Source: Notolepis coatsorum (lineage: Eukaryota > Chordata > Actinopteri > Aulopiformes > Paralepididae). Taken from it: 64,000 nucleotides of DNA. Positions 21,458 through 33,090 of the stretch are shown here, one piece after another. Location: the NCBI GenBank assembly GCA_963971535.1, contig OZ020593.1, positions 34,251,119 through 34,315,118 of the forward strand, read 5' to 3'. Within the stretch, counting starts at the first letter, position 1; every line of letters begins with the position of its first letter. The notes beneath the pieces are model-generated. The model did not search any database. It had not been told where the DNA came from and saw only the letters and a program-made list of their open reading frames with translations. Position numbers and translations under genes: made by a program.

Positions 21458-22860
21458 GTGACTATATGGTTTTATATTAACTTAATAAATCGCCCTCCAG
21501 GTCCCCTCGATCACTTCATAGATGAGCTGGACATGCTTCTAAGCTCCTTACCGGAAGATGGTACCCCGCTCCTTCTATTGGGCGACTTCAACCTGCCTGA
21601 CTCATCTCAGTCGGTCCCAGTGGTCTCCCTCCTACAACAATTTGACCTGACTCCCACTGCCATGCCTCCCACCCACAAAGCAGGCAACTCCTTGGATCTC
21701 ATATTTTCCCGTAACTCCAGCATCATTAACACCACGGTAACTCCCCTACATGTATCTGACCATTCCTTCATATCCTTCTCACTAACTCTCATGCTTAACC
21801 GAAAGGTCTTCACCCCAACTCAAACCGTCTCACTCAGACGTAACCTGGCCTCCCTATCCCCCTCCACCCTCTCCTCTGACATAATATCCGCTCTACCTTT
21901 GAGTGACACCTTCTCTGCTCTCCCCACAGAGATGGCAACCTCCACCCTCCTCTCAGCCCTTGCAACCTCCTTTGACAAGCTCTGTCCCCTCGTTGAGAAA
22001 CCTGCCCGCCGTTCCCCACCCAGTCCATGGCTGACGGATGCAGTGAGAGAACAAAGACAGGTCCTGAGAGCGGCTGAGAGGAAGTATAGAAAATCACGCC
22101 TCACTGCTGACATCGACACATATCACAACCTCTTGTTAACATTCTCCAAAACCATTACTAATGCCAAAGCTTCTTTCTTTCACCATAGGATCGAGGCCTC
22201 TGCCAAGAATCTTCGCAAACTGCATGCTACCATGTCCTCCCTCCTCACTCCCCCCCCACCCCCTCCTCCCTCATCTTTTTCTGCCGAAGACTTTGCGATC
22301 TTCTTTGAGGAAAAAGTGGAGAACATCCGCAGCTCCTTCTCCCAACCCCCACCCATTCCAAACGCTGAATCGAGAACCTCATCCTTCACTCTGTCATCTT
22401 TCTCTCCCATTACAGAAGCCGAGACCCTGACACTGGTAACGTCGAACCGTCCGACTACATGCCAGCTGGACCAGCTACCCTCCCCACTCCTCCAGACCAT
22501 AGCACCGGACATCCTCCCATTCCTAACTGCAACCATCAACTCCTCACTCAACTCGGGGGTGGTCCCCACCTCCCTAAAACAAGCCAGAGTCACGCCCCTC
22601 ATAAAAAAACCAACCCTGAACCCCACCGTCATAGCCAACTATCGTCCTGTCTCTCTTCTCTCCTTTCTTTCTAAAACACTTGAACGTGCTGTATCCAACC
22701 AACTTACTGCTTATCTCTTACAGAATGACCTCCTAGACCCCAATCAGTCTGGCTTCCGGACTGGCCACTCCACAGAAACGGCCCTCATTGCGGTCACAGA
22801 GGCACTTCACTTAGCAACAGCGAAAGGCCTCTCCTGTCCTGATTCTCCTAGATCTATCTG
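21458..22860 (+). pseudogene. L2-type ORF2, part 1: endonuclease end and RT start
   Basis: The endonuclease shows LLLLGDFNLPD and HVSDHSFISFSL, the C-terminal motifs of APE-type nucleases. After a linker, the RT starts with VTPLIKKPTLNP, NYRPVSLLSFLSKTLER and QSGFRTGHSTETAL, the last being highly characteristic of L2/CR1-group LINEs. Near 22830-22860 the phase changes and the open frame to 23071 continues as nonsense. The first ~10 codons of the frame come from the hAT host sequence, not from the LINE. Confidence 0.85.
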
Positions 22861-24147
22861 CAGCCTTCGACACAGTCAACCATCAGATCCTCCTCGCGGC
22901 CCTCGCAGGAATGGGAGTGGCTGGATCTGCGCTGACATGGCTGACATCATACCTCAACGACCGCTCCTACCAAGTGTCATGGAGAGGGACTCTGTCGGCC
23001 ACCCGCCCCCTCCGGACGGGTGTCCCCCAGGGCTCGGTCCTAGGACCCCTTCTCTTCTCCCTCTACACTAAATCACTGGGTAACATTATCACGTCTCATG
23101 GCTTCTCATATCATTGTTATGCCGATGATACTCAACTCTTCCTCTCCTTCCCTCCCTCAGATATCCACGTCTCTGAGCGGATCTCGGCCTGTCTGTCCGA
23201 CATCTCCGCCTGGATGACGACCAACCACCTCAAACTGAACCTAAGCAAAACAGAATTGCTCCACCTGCCGGCCAAATCCTCCCCCCTGACCGACCTCTCC
23301 ATCACAGTCGAGAATGCAGCTGTGACCGCGTCCCCGACCGCCAAGAACCTTGGTGTTGTCCTCGACGACCAGTTGAACTTCTCTGCTCACATCGCAGCGA
23401 CAACCAGAACCTGCAGATTCCTCCTGAGCAACGTCAGAAGGATACGCCCCTTCCTGACAAAAGAAGCCACCCAACTCCTCATCCAATCAACAGTCATCTC
23501 CCGCCTCGACTACTGCAATGCACTGCTAGCTGGCCTCCCGGTCACTGCCACCAAGCCTCTTCAACTCATTCAAAACGCAGCGGCCCGCCTGATATCAAAC
23601 CTACCGAAGTCGGCCCATGTCACCCCACTTCTTAGGGACCTGCACTGGCTCCCCATTGCTGCACGTATCCGCTTCAAGGCCCTCGACCTAGCATACCGTG
23701 CAGCAAAGGGAACCGCTCCTGCCTACCTCCGGTCAATGGTCTCTAACTACACACCCTCAAGACCTCTACGCTCTGCATCTTCTGGCCGCCTCAGACCTAC
23801 TCCTATCCAAGCTCCCGGAGGGTCATCAAAGAGAAGCCGCCTATTCTCAGTCCTTGCCCCACAATGGTGGAATGAACTACCCATCCCAGTTAGGACAGCC
23901 GAATCCCGTCCAATCTTTCGCCGTCGACTAAAGACTCACTTCTTCAACCATTATCTGAAATGATTAAAAAAAACTGTCATGCACTTGTCCTAATAAACTA
24001 ACCTACACTGTAACACGCAACACTTGATGAACATTGTTACTCAGCTGATAGAGTTGTACCCTTCTTGCTGTCTTGTCGTACAGAACTTGTAAGTCGCTTT
24101 GGATAAAAGCGTCAGCTAAATGACTAAATGTAAATGTAAATGTAAAT
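21487..24147 (+). mobile_element. L2/Maui-type LINE, 5'-truncated
   Basis: It begins inside the endonuclease domain and ends with the tail TTTGGATAAAAGCGTCAGCTAAATGACTAAATGTAAATGTAAATG, which is typical of fish L2-like LINEs. It was inserted into a hAT element. About 2.66 kb remain of a roughly full ORF2 without its start. Confidence 0.85.
22860..23963 (+). pseudogene. L2-type ORF2, part 2: RT palm and C-terminus
   Basis: Continues the RT in a new phase: PQGSVLGPLLFSLY, then the catalytic CYADDTQLF, then LGVVLDDQLNFSAHI and SRLDYCNALLAGLP. The C-terminus ends TWWNEL-like (PQWWNELPIPVRTAES) and HFFNHYLK. It is complete to its normal stop at 23961-23963. One frameshift plus the missing 5' end make the copy non-functional. 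Confidence 0.85.
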
Positions 24148-25417
24148 AAACAAAAACAAAAAATCTACTTATTTCAACGAACATTTCAAACTAAATAACA
24201 GATTATGCACATAAAATGCTGAAAACAACCGAAGCAACAATAGTATTTTAATGAGGCTATTATTATTATCATTATTATTTTGCAACAAGTTAGCCCTCTC
24301 ATAAATAGCACATATAAATGAATAACTAACTTGAACTAACTTAATAGGATTGAAGTGATATTTGGCTTAAAAAAGTGGCCGCCTGACAAAAAAAAAATAA
24401 AAAAAAGCCAGACAATGTGCATTGGGCCGCGGCTCTCTGACGCCTTATTTTCTGGGCCCCGGCCTGAAAAGTTTGGGAACCCCTGCTCTAGAGGACCGGC
24501 AAATGTAAACAGACGTGGGGCTGTTTGTAGAGCTAAATCTATACTTTATAGTATTGCTATCTGTCCATTCTCATTGTCAATTGAGACCATAAACCGTCCC
24601 TTCAAAATGGCTTAAAGAAAAAAATAATTCATCAATACGTTCTCATTTTATAGCGCCGTGAATATAAGCGTGATACGGGATTTCGGCTAGGATATTTCCT
24701 GGAAGGCGAGATAAACGGCTAATAGCTACTACCGTTATATCCAATGGCATTTCCGTTATACATATGCTACAGAAATAACTCAAACTGCATATGATCGGCA
24801 CGATCCTCAAGCATGTATGCATGAAAGGGGGGGGGGAGGGGACGTCGTTTCTGATTATTGATTACCAATAACCTCATTAGCCTCATTCATTGATCGGATG
24901 GATGGCTATCAAAACAAGGCCCGATCGGGATGTACTTTACGTGAAGAAGATCTTACCGTGGGCCGGTGGGATCCCCCCGAGAATTTCCCTGTTATCAATC
25001 GCCATCTGGTAGATCGATATGTCCATTGGCTGATGATAAATCCCCTTATTGCATAGTGAAATCTGCGATCCAAAACGTAATCCAAGCTACAGGCTGCACA
25101 TCCAGAATCGAGCTAACTGACAACTTCATTGAAAGTCAAAATAAATAGTCCACCGTTCAGCCATAGGGCACACTCCATTATCGCGACAGCGCCCCTAAGA
25201 GGATCTGGCCGGTAATGCACGTTGGCGAATTCAAAGAGTAGGGTAAATCTGCAGTGCCGCTCGGCGACCTTGAATAGGTTATTAAAATGGAATAAAGCCA
25301 AAACAACCTTCCCACGGACATGTCCGTGCTTCTGTCCACAACGGGTGGAATCGAATCACGGAGATATCCGTGCTTGGGCGGGATTGTGTTAAGTAGCATG
25401 ATAAATTCATGGTATAT

Positions 25418-26128
25418 TAGGGGAGAACGGGGGACGTTGTCACATGGGTAGGTTGTCACATTAATTATATTTCACCACCAGAGGGTCCTGTCCATAGATA
25501 TATATAGAACACTAGATAGCTTGCCCGTGCTGCCGGCCAATGCAGAGCGACGTCACTGAACCGCCGCCATCTTGCCAGGGGCAGCCTTGAGTGAGAGTGA
25601 GTGAGCTGCACAGACAAAAATACTCATAACTCACTGAAATATTGACGGATTTACAAACGGTTTGGTTTATTACAAGCATTATTAACGTGGCTATGATTCA
25701 AGCTGTTTGTAAAAAAAAAAACATCTTTAAAAAAAAAGTATGCAGTATCATAACTACATATTTGATGTTTATAGCAAACCAACCCGTTTGTAAATCCGTC
25801 AATATTTTAGCATTGCATCAATGCAATTAAACTTTCAAATTTAGTTCTGCCTTCTTGTCTTCTTTTTAAGATTGTTAAAACACATGGTGACAACCAACCC
25901 CATAGTGTGTGACAACCATCCCCATGATGGGGTTGGTTATCACAATGTGTCAGAGTGTCTTTGATAGGTGATTAACTCTTTGTTACAATACGTTGGAAAA
26001 TGAGAGGGATACACATTTCAAGCCAACATCTTAAGCTTCAATTTAATGTAGGAATGACTATTGAAAGATGTTTTGATGATAATTCACACTAAAGTAAAAA
26101 GTGTGACAACTATCCCCGTTCTCCCCTA
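25418..26128. mobile_element. MITE with GGGGAGAACGGGG termini
   Basis: The left terminus TAGGGGAGAACGGGG and right terminus CCCCGTTCTCCCCTA are inverted. Subterminal GTTGTCACA motifs are repeated inverted at both ends and in the middle (GTGACAACCATCCCC). Interior is non-coding. The superfamily is uncertain. Confidence 0.7.
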
Positions 26129-27549
26129 CTTGCCAACAAATATAGCACAATGCCACAGGTAATTTGCCTGTGAATACAAGCCAAGGTCTAACTTATAGGG
26201 ACTTTATCCATTGTCATCTTGTTAGCAAAAAAACATTGCTTCTGCAAATATTTGCCCATCTTTTGAAATCATAGAATAGATGTAATACTGTATAGGCCAG
26301 TGTTGTTTCCACAACTCTCATTCTCTGCTGCAGTGAGCATTATCCGTGGGTCAGGATCTTTGGTGTTTAAAGGCCAACAGGTTAACAGTTACTCTTTATA
26401 AATATATGGTCAATTGTGTTGTCATCTTACAAAACATTTTCCCCACGGTGCGCAGGACTGCTGCCGGGGGCAGTGTGCGGCAAATTGGGATCACTCACCC
26501 ACCCACTCACTCACGGACGATCTAGCAGGGGCTTTTTGATGGACACACGTGCAGGTCTGCATGATTTCCTGCTTGTTTTTATTTGCATGACGCCCACAAG
26601 TCCATTTAGAGACTGGAGTTCAAAAGTTCAGTGCATAAAGAAATCTCCAAATAGACAGTTTTATTTTATTTTATTTCGCACCAATTCAGAAAAAAACAGT
26701 AAAAACATCGACCATGACAGAAAGTATATAAAGGTGCTGAGTAGAGGCAAGAGACCCAGATGGGCCTATACGGGGCCTCAACTCATTAAATCATTGGATT
26801 AAAAAAAAATAAACAAGAACAAAAGTAAAGTGAAATAAGTTCATAAAACAATTTTCATAATATTAAGATAATAATAAGATAATAATAATGATAACAATAA
26901 TACTCAAAGTAATAATAATAATAACAAAAACAACAACATTAATAATTAGTCTAAACAAATTAACATGAAACTGTAAAACAAAGTGACATTAATGGTTTTA
27001 TGAGATTGAAACTATTCATTTAATAATGTATATTTAAGCTTGGATTTGAGTGATGAAATATATTACCAAAAATGTCAGAGCTAGCATACACACAGTTTCG
27101 ATGTCAAACAGCAACTTGACACACAAGGGTGGATTCTACGACTACATGTTCCAGTTATAGAGCCACACAGGTCATGCACATGTTTTACACTCAAGCATTT
27201 TACTCATTACAAGCACCGGGCAAAACATGCACTCAAATAAATGCCTGTGTTTACACAATGACAATGAACTCTGTGGCTACATGTGTAGAGCTCTGGACTC
27301 ATGATCGGAAGATCACCGGTTCAACCGGTGCCCCCCCGCCCCTGCTGCAACTGTGGTCTAGGAAAGAACTCTCCCTCCCTCCATATCGCGCAGACGCACT
27401 ATCCTTGTGCCTTGTTGATCTGCAGCGGACTAACATACGCTTGTCTCAAGATATACTGTAGTCGACATGTTTCAACAAATGTACATGCCTGTTTGAATTT
27501 ATATGTACCATTATTACTGTCAAAATGTAATGATTGTGAAATCTTTTGT
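26129..27549. other. Unassigned stretch with LINE-tail-like and tRNA-like pieces
   Basis: 26640-26790 looks like an inverted 3' end of a LINE (T-rich tract, then CAGATGGGCCTATACGGGGCC). 26830-26960 is an AATAAT-rich low-complexity stretch. 27285-27335 (GAGCTCTGGACTCATGATCGGAAGATCACCGGTTC) resembles a tRNA B-box region, probably a SINE remnant. No gene. Confidence 0.35.
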
Positions 27550-28024
27550 TTAAAGGCCAACCTTCATGTTGTATTTTTGTTCAATAAACAATGTGGACTA
27601 GGCCAACGGTGACTTTCATGAAGAAGGGGAAAAAAAGTATTGAAATTGACCCAGTTTTAGCGTTTTTATCAAACATTTTGTCTGCCCAACACAACACAAT
27701 CAAACGTGGATATTTTAATCAATGGTTCATAACGTGCGCGTGTAATCGAAATGATGTCGTCACAACAGGTGCAGGGCACCAGGGGGCTCAGAGAGTCACA
27801 CACAGCTAGTGGCAGGCACTGCAGGCAGAGAGCCTTGCTACTACTAGCCGAATTAAAATGTATCTGTTTCACCTAACAACACTATTGCTCCGTGATCATA
27901 GCCATCCATCTCTAAAGCTAACCACTATTTGTAAAAGCCACAACCACGTTACCATATTTGTAATAATGTAAATCATTGTGTCGTTGTAGCCATGGGCGGA
28001 GTTTATGGGGGTGCAGGGGGTGCA

Positions 28025-28060
<36 letters not shown>

Positions 28061-28062
28061 AT

Positions 28063-28172
28063 ATTATTTTTATTTTAATAAAATTATAATAATTGTGAGA
28101 AACAAATCTGAATTCTATTATGTTTTGTTTTACAATACATTCATTTTATAGTAGTAATCATGTCACATTATA
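28063..28172. repeat. 110-bp direct repeat, left copy
   Basis: Starts ATTATTTTTATTTTAATAAA and ends GTCACATTATA. Identical by eye to 31135-31244, on either side of the transposase region. Confidence 0.9.
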
Positions 28173-28365
28173 TTATTTTCGTAATGACTTGTGACGGAAG
28201 TGAGTCAGTCAGACAGACACGCAGCAGGTGGTAACCTTGCGTGTCATAGGCGGAGTTTGAACTTGAACTAACCCACCTCTGACCTCTTCCTTCCTAGTAC
28301 ACAAGTCACACGACCTACCTTACCTGTAGTATTGGAAAACGACGTTTTGAAAACGTAAAGTAAAT

Positions 28366-30941
28366 ATGGATATCCGTAAATTTCTAAAGCCGCGGCCTCC
28401 ACCCGCACCCCCGCACAAACAAAAAGAGCCACAGCCGCTGCCTCCACCCGCACCCCCGCACAAACAAAAAGAGCCACAGCCGCGGCCTGCTCCACCCGTC
28501 CAGCAGCAGCATCACCCGCCAACAACGAGCACCGGCGCCACAGCTGCTACCGACCCCGTAGAAGAGTCACCGGCGCTGGGGTCTCCAGCAGAGAGGCAGC
28601 TGCCCCGCCTGCCCCCCGCACCCCCAGCAGAGCAGTCACAACCACCGTGTCCGGGCAGTTTGGACACAACAAACCCGCCGCCCCCCCCCCACCTGCCCCG
28701 GGGCCATCAGTGGAGGTAGTGGATCATGGTGATCTTGGGGAAAAACACGGCTGTCCAAAGCAGCCTATCTTACAGCAATTCCCCACAAAGTTAATAGCAA
28801 AAAACAACGTTCATTTTCCACCTTCTATTACGAGACGCATGCGTGGATGGAATATTCCGTTTTAAAGGATGCAGTGTTTTGTTTTGCCTGCCGACACTTC
28901 CAGAATGACAGCAACGTCGTGGACTCATTTCGTAATACCGGCGTGAGTGCCTGGAATAAACTGGGCTCGAAACTGGATAAACATGCGATATCCGATGCCC
29001 ATAAGAGTTGCATGATTAAATGGGATCACTTTAAAAAGAGTGCATCTTCAGGGTCTATTGCAGCTAAACTTTCAGAAAGTCACAAAGCTACTGTAGAGAA
29101 GAACAGGTTGTATCTGTCCAAAGTTGTTGATATTATTAGGCTATTGTCTAAACTTGGATTGCCTTTCCGTGGACACAGGGAGGGGATAGATTCAGAAACA
29201 CGGGGCAATTTTATTGAGGTGTGCAGCTTCTTCTCTAAATATGATAAAGGATTTGAAAGCATGCAGACAACTTATTTTAATTCAACAAGCCCAGAATTCC
29301 AGAATGAAATAATTGATATCTGTGCAAACTTGGTTTATGCAGATATTGCAGAAACAGTACAGAATACTGGTTTCTTCAGTATTATGGCAGACGAGGCCAG
29401 GTCCTCTAAAACGGAATAATTGTCAATTTGTTTAAGATACGTTGAGCAGCTTGAAATCAAGGAGCGTTTTCTGTGTTTTATTGATTGCTCAGCATCTCGT
29501 GGTGCAGCTGCTATAGTGGACGCTATAAACACAGGACTGGAGATGGGTGGTTTAAAAAACATCACAATTGTTGCTCAGAGTTATGACGGCGCCTCCGTAA
29601 TGTCGGGTCACGTTTCAGGCGTGCAGCAGCGCATCAAAGAGACCTATCCGTACGCAGTCTACATACACTGCTTGGCACACAAACTAAATCTGGTGCTTGT
29701 TGAGTCTTGCACTGCCAACCGCAGCGTGAAAACATTCCTGAATGTCATTGATAAGCTGTACTGTGTATTTGCACAACCGTCAAATCACCATAGATTTATT
29801 GAAATCCAGAAATCTCTGAATTTGAAGCAAACTGAGATTGTACAGCCCAGTGAAACGAGATGGGCATGCAAGTGGAAATCTGTGCATGCGGTTAAGACCC
29901 ACTATTCCGCTATTATAGCCTGCCTCAAAGAAATTAGTGAAGAGGGAGGAAGGTGGTCTCCTGACGCCACTGGCCTTTATGAACACTTGACAAGAATGTC
30001 ATTCATTACATGTCTCATTGTATTTGAAGGCATACTGCGTACGATTCATGTTACGCACAAGTGCCTACAGTCCACCAATTGCACACTCTCCGAAGCTGTA
30101 GGATACACTAACAATCTGAAAGCGCACTTCAAATCTCAGAGGCAGACAGATGCATGGAGCGACGTGTGGGAATCAGTCAAAACGTTCTGCAAGGACAACA
30201 ACGTGCCTGATGATGATGATGCAACCCAAACTGCTGTTGACCCCGATGCAGCGACAGCACCCAAACGTAAACGGGCCACGAGACCTCCCACTGCCCTCGA
30301 CAGTTATTTGGTTACGTCTACTTTGGGCCAAAGGGAAATGCATGAAACTGAACGTGACAGTGCAGTAGTGACTGTGACAGTGTCAGAGGGTGACACTGAC
30401 ACAGCAGAGAGACACACACACACACCTGGATTTCATCACCAACACCTATTTCTACCTGTACTGGATACTCTCATCAGCGAACTGGACAGGCGATTCACAG
30501 GAGAGGCAATACCACTTGCACAGGCATGTGCAGCAGTGTTTACATGTGACAAAAAAGGAATCGAACCTCTCCTGGAAAAATATGCACAGCCGCTGAAAAT
30601 CAACCCTATTCTGGTTGGATCAGAGATGGATCTTGTAAAGGCGTCTTGTGACAGTTGTTTCACTTGATCATCTTAAAAAGACTGTTACAAAGGGCAGCTA
30701 TCCAAATCTGTACAAGTTGCTACAGTTGGCACTCACTCTACCCATTGGATCTGCTACCACAGAGAGAAGTTTCTCTGCCATGAGAAGGATCCGAAATTGG
30801 CTGCGATCAACAATGGGTGATAAAAGGTTTTCTTCTCTGTCCATTCTGAACATTGAGAATGATATAACGGCAAAGCTGGAACCGGAGAAGATTGTGGACA
30901 TTTATGATGGACGCAAAAAAAGGCGCCTGACTCTCCACTAG
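28366..30941 (+). pseudogene. hAT transposase, TTF/ZMYM type, broken
   Basis: It starts MDIRKFLKP, followed by a Pro-rich N-terminus with a tandem APPHKQKEPQP unit. A TTF-type zinc finger follows (ETHAWMEYS, then DAVFCFACRHF). The DUF4371-like core has LGLPFRGHRE, IMADEARSSKTE and YDGASVMSG, then CLAHKLNLVLVE. The C-terminal dimerisation domain is LPIGSATTERSFSAMRRI through IYDGRKKRR. Breaks: phase changes near 28650-28690, near 28830 and near 30650, and one in-frame stop at 29417-29419. The domain order is complete, so the copy was once autonomous. Such proteins bind element ends and cut and paste the DNA in the nucleus. Confidence 0.85.
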
Positions 30942-31134
30942 GTGAGAGAGAGTTTGTTTGTACAGCCTTTGACAAGACAACCTACTGTATGCATACGTGT
31001 GCGCGGCTGTGCGCTTGGCAGAGTGTTGCACAGTATTGTTATTTTTGTATGTCATGTTTGGTACAGTAAAGTGGTCTAGTGGAGCAGCAATATACTTGTT
31101 GTGGTCTTTTTATTTTAGTATTTCCTTCTTCAAG

Positions 31135-31244
31135 ATTATTTTTATTTTAATAAAATTATAATAATTGTGAGAAACAAATCTGAATTCTATTATGTTTTGT
31201 TTTACAATACATTCATTTTATAGTAGTAATCATGTCACATTATA
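31135..31244. repeat. 110-bp direct repeat, right copy
   Basis: Identical by eye to 28063-28172. Lies after the transposase and before the terminal foldback. Confidence 0.9.
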
Positions 31245-31379
31245 AGGCGAACCTTCTGTAGTGTGGCAGTGAAAGGGTTAACGCACAGCCAAGCACCACC
31301 ATTCGCAGCAGCAGAATGCCCTGCGGATAGTACATTGTAATGCTTGTACAAAGCCACTTATTCTGAGATGATAATTAAT

Positions 31380-31639
31380 GTATCTGGATAACCAATGCAC
31401 GGATTTTGTCGAGGCAGGTAGCGTTATTTCGGGAAAATTGATATCCATAGTCTTGTATATTTTTCGTCCACGAAAAATGGAGGCTGTAATAATTATTATT
31501 GCTCGAGAGTCTCTATGAATAATAATAATTAGAGCCTCCATTTTTCATGGACGAAAAATATACCTGACTATAGATATCAATTTCCCCGAAATAACGTTAC
31601 CTGCCCCGACAGAATCCGTTCATTGGTTATCCAGATACA
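31380..31639. repeat. Foldback with ~120-bp arms inside the hAT element
   Basis: The left arm starts GTATCTGGATAACCAATG and passes ATATTTTTCGTCCACGAAAAATGGAGGCT. The right arm is the reverse complement with scattered mismatches and ends CATTGGTTATCCAGATAC. The centre is near 31510. Probably a separate MITE, or a subterminal hairpin of the element. Confidence 0.85.
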
Positions 31640-31761
31640 GATGAATTAGCATCTTAGATACCTAAATAAAATAAAAAAAGGTCAAAAAAATCGCGCATGT
31701 ATAGTTCGTCAAGCAGTCGCACCCCCTGGCGTCAAGTTCAAACTCCGCCTATGGTTGTAGC

Positions 31762-32210
31762 GCTCGCCACAAATGCGGAGACGCTGGGCTTGCCTGTTCG
31801 AGCCCAGCGCTCCACATTGCTTTCAGTTTAGCTGGTCGTTCATACTAATACACATTGGCCATATTAGGGGGTGGGAAACTGATGGGTGGGGATCGGGCGT
31901 TGTGGACAGCGACTCCTACAGGTCGGTTGGTGCGCCTGCGCAGTAGAATCAGGAAGTGTCGGGGGCAGCGTGAGCCTCCCACGCGTTACTCCTCGCCACT
32001 GAGAGATCGAGCTGCGCAGGTGAAAAGATGCGACTGCTGTTACCTCAAGTACCGGAGGGGACTTGTGCTATGTATGACTTAGTCCACATTACAGTCGGCT
32101 TGTGGGAGGCAAGAAACAGCGTTCGTGACAGGGGAGGGTTGAATTGGATGATACGAAATTGGGATGGGAGAAAATATAGAAAAATGGGAGAAAAAGTGGA
32201 TACAAAAAAA
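31762..32210 (+). mobile_element. SINE family S, copy 2
   Basis: The body matches S copies 1 and 3 (GGCGTTGTGGACAGCGACTC, CGCCTGCGCAG, CAGGTGAAAAGA, AAATTGGGATGGGAGAAAA). The head keeps only the tRNA 3' half with a B box (CCTGTTCGAGCCCAGCG). A 17-bp duplication ATCATTGTGTCGTTGTA is found at 27972-27988 and 32211-32227, showing insertion into element B. The hAT element later landed across the SINE's left boundary. Confidence 0.88.
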
Positions 32211-32275
32211 ATCATTGTGTCGTTGTACATATTGTGTATACACCGTTAGAAGCTAACATAGCTTAGCTTGGTAGC

Positions 32276-32641
32276 TATTGTGCTAACAACATATCCCGAC
32301 GTCCGGCTCGCTGGCCGGCATGAACGCTCGACACAAAATGGTTCTCTCCTCTCTGTACACCCCCGTCCCAACGGGTACCCTGCCGGGGAGCCCATGGACG
32401 CGACATCGGCCGGCAGCCGTAGGGTGCTCGAGCCCGCCGTAACGCTAGTGGTACACGATAGCTATGAGCTAACTAACGCTACAGGCTCAAACACCCTACG
32501 GCCGCCGCTGTTGTCGCGTCCACAAGCTCCCCGGCAGGACACCCGCGAGAACGGGGGCACACAAAGAGGAGAGAACCACCCCAAATCGAGCACTCATGCC
32601 GGCCGACAAACCGGATGCCGCGGCACGTTGTTAGCACAATA
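32276..32641. repeat. ~160-bp-arm palindrome in element B1
   Basis: The left arm starts ATTGTGCTAACAAC and contains TGGTTCTCTCCTCT, CCTGCCGGGGAGC and GCAGCCGTAGGGTG. The right arm is its reverse complement with mismatches and ends GTTGTTAGCACAAT. Copy 2 of element B has only left-arm-like sequence here, so the palindrome is specific to copy 1. Confidence 0.8.
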
Positions 32642-33090
32642 GTAGCCCACTGTGATGCACCGAGTGGGCCACCATTGATCAACATGCAGCGACGTGTAGC
32701 TTGCATGATGCGTGTGCAGTGCTTTGCCACACACGTCTGAGAAGAGGACCTGCACATGATTTTACTCGTTCCCCAAACTCCTCTTCATGCCCCGATCTCA
32801 AATGGTTCACGACAGTAGACATAATGCTAACGTTAGCCAGCGCCATATATCGAGTAGTACTATGACCCGGACGGGCATAAGGCATACGTTTCCTGAAGTG
32901 ACGTCACGGCCGTGCTAGCGTCTGATAAGCTTTTAGATTCGGCTCATTAATATGCACCTGTTGTGACGTCGGCGTTTGATAAGCTTTTTTGATTCGCGCG
33001 TGCATGTTATTCGTGCGTGGACCTTCGGAGTGGCATTTCCGGTGTCAAATGGAAAAAAATAAATAATGAAATTATATACCAATGATTTAT

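Larger units (their letters stand above)
21263..24485. mobile_element. hAT (Charlie-like) non-autonomous element
   Basis: The left terminus CAGTGGTTCCCAAA and right terminus TTTGGGAACCCCTG are inverted. An 8-bp duplication CTCTAGAG flanks it (21255-21262 and 24486-24493) and fits the hAT target form nTnnnnAn. The element's own sequence is short (GGGTCGCGACCCAAAGGTGG and an A-rich tract); most of its length is an inserted LINE. It shares the block AGGCCACTGAACTTAGAAGCAGGCC, inverted, with the hAT element at 47.7-49.7 kb. Confidence 0.85.
21217..25392 (+). mobile_element. TTAA-flanked element A4, split by a hAT element
   Basis: TTAA at 21217-21220 is followed by CACATTCGGGGCC. The right end GGGCGGGATTGTG is followed by TTAA at 25389-25392. 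The left 42 bases are separated from the rest by the hAT element at 21263-24485. The interior near 24.7-24.9 kb resembles, in reverse, 35.8-35.9 kb. No transposase. Confidence 0.65.
27991..31753 (+). mobile_element. hAT element with ZMYM-like transposase
   Basis: Termini are CATGGGCGGAGTTT and AAACTCCGCCTATG. A perfect 8-bp duplication GTTGTAGC flanks it (27983-27990 and 31754-31761). The 3763-bp body carries a degenerate transposase, two identical 110-bp direct repeats, a poly(T) run at 28029-28054 and a foldback near its right end. Confidence 0.88.
27550..33090 (+). mobile_element. Non-autonomous element B, copy 1, split by SINE and hAT
   Basis: TTAA then AGGCCAACCTTCATGTTG at the left. 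The sequence matches copy 2 (40195-41328) from 27554 to 27988 and again from 32211 to about 33085, with the SINE and hAT between. The right end is lost where a V-SINE starts. It has no coding capacity. The matching right terminus is seen only in copy 2. Confidence 0.75.

Noticed and set aside
27285-27335. Functional tRNA gene
   Set aside because: Only a B-box-like stretch is seen, with no cloverleaf. More likely a SINE remnant. The tRNA-like heads of the V-SINEs and family S SINEs were likewise not called as tRNA genes.
28366-30941. Host ZMYM1-like gene
   Set aside because: It lies inside a 3.8-kb unit with inverted ends and an 8-bp target duplication, is intronless and carries a stop and frameshifts. 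It is a transposase.
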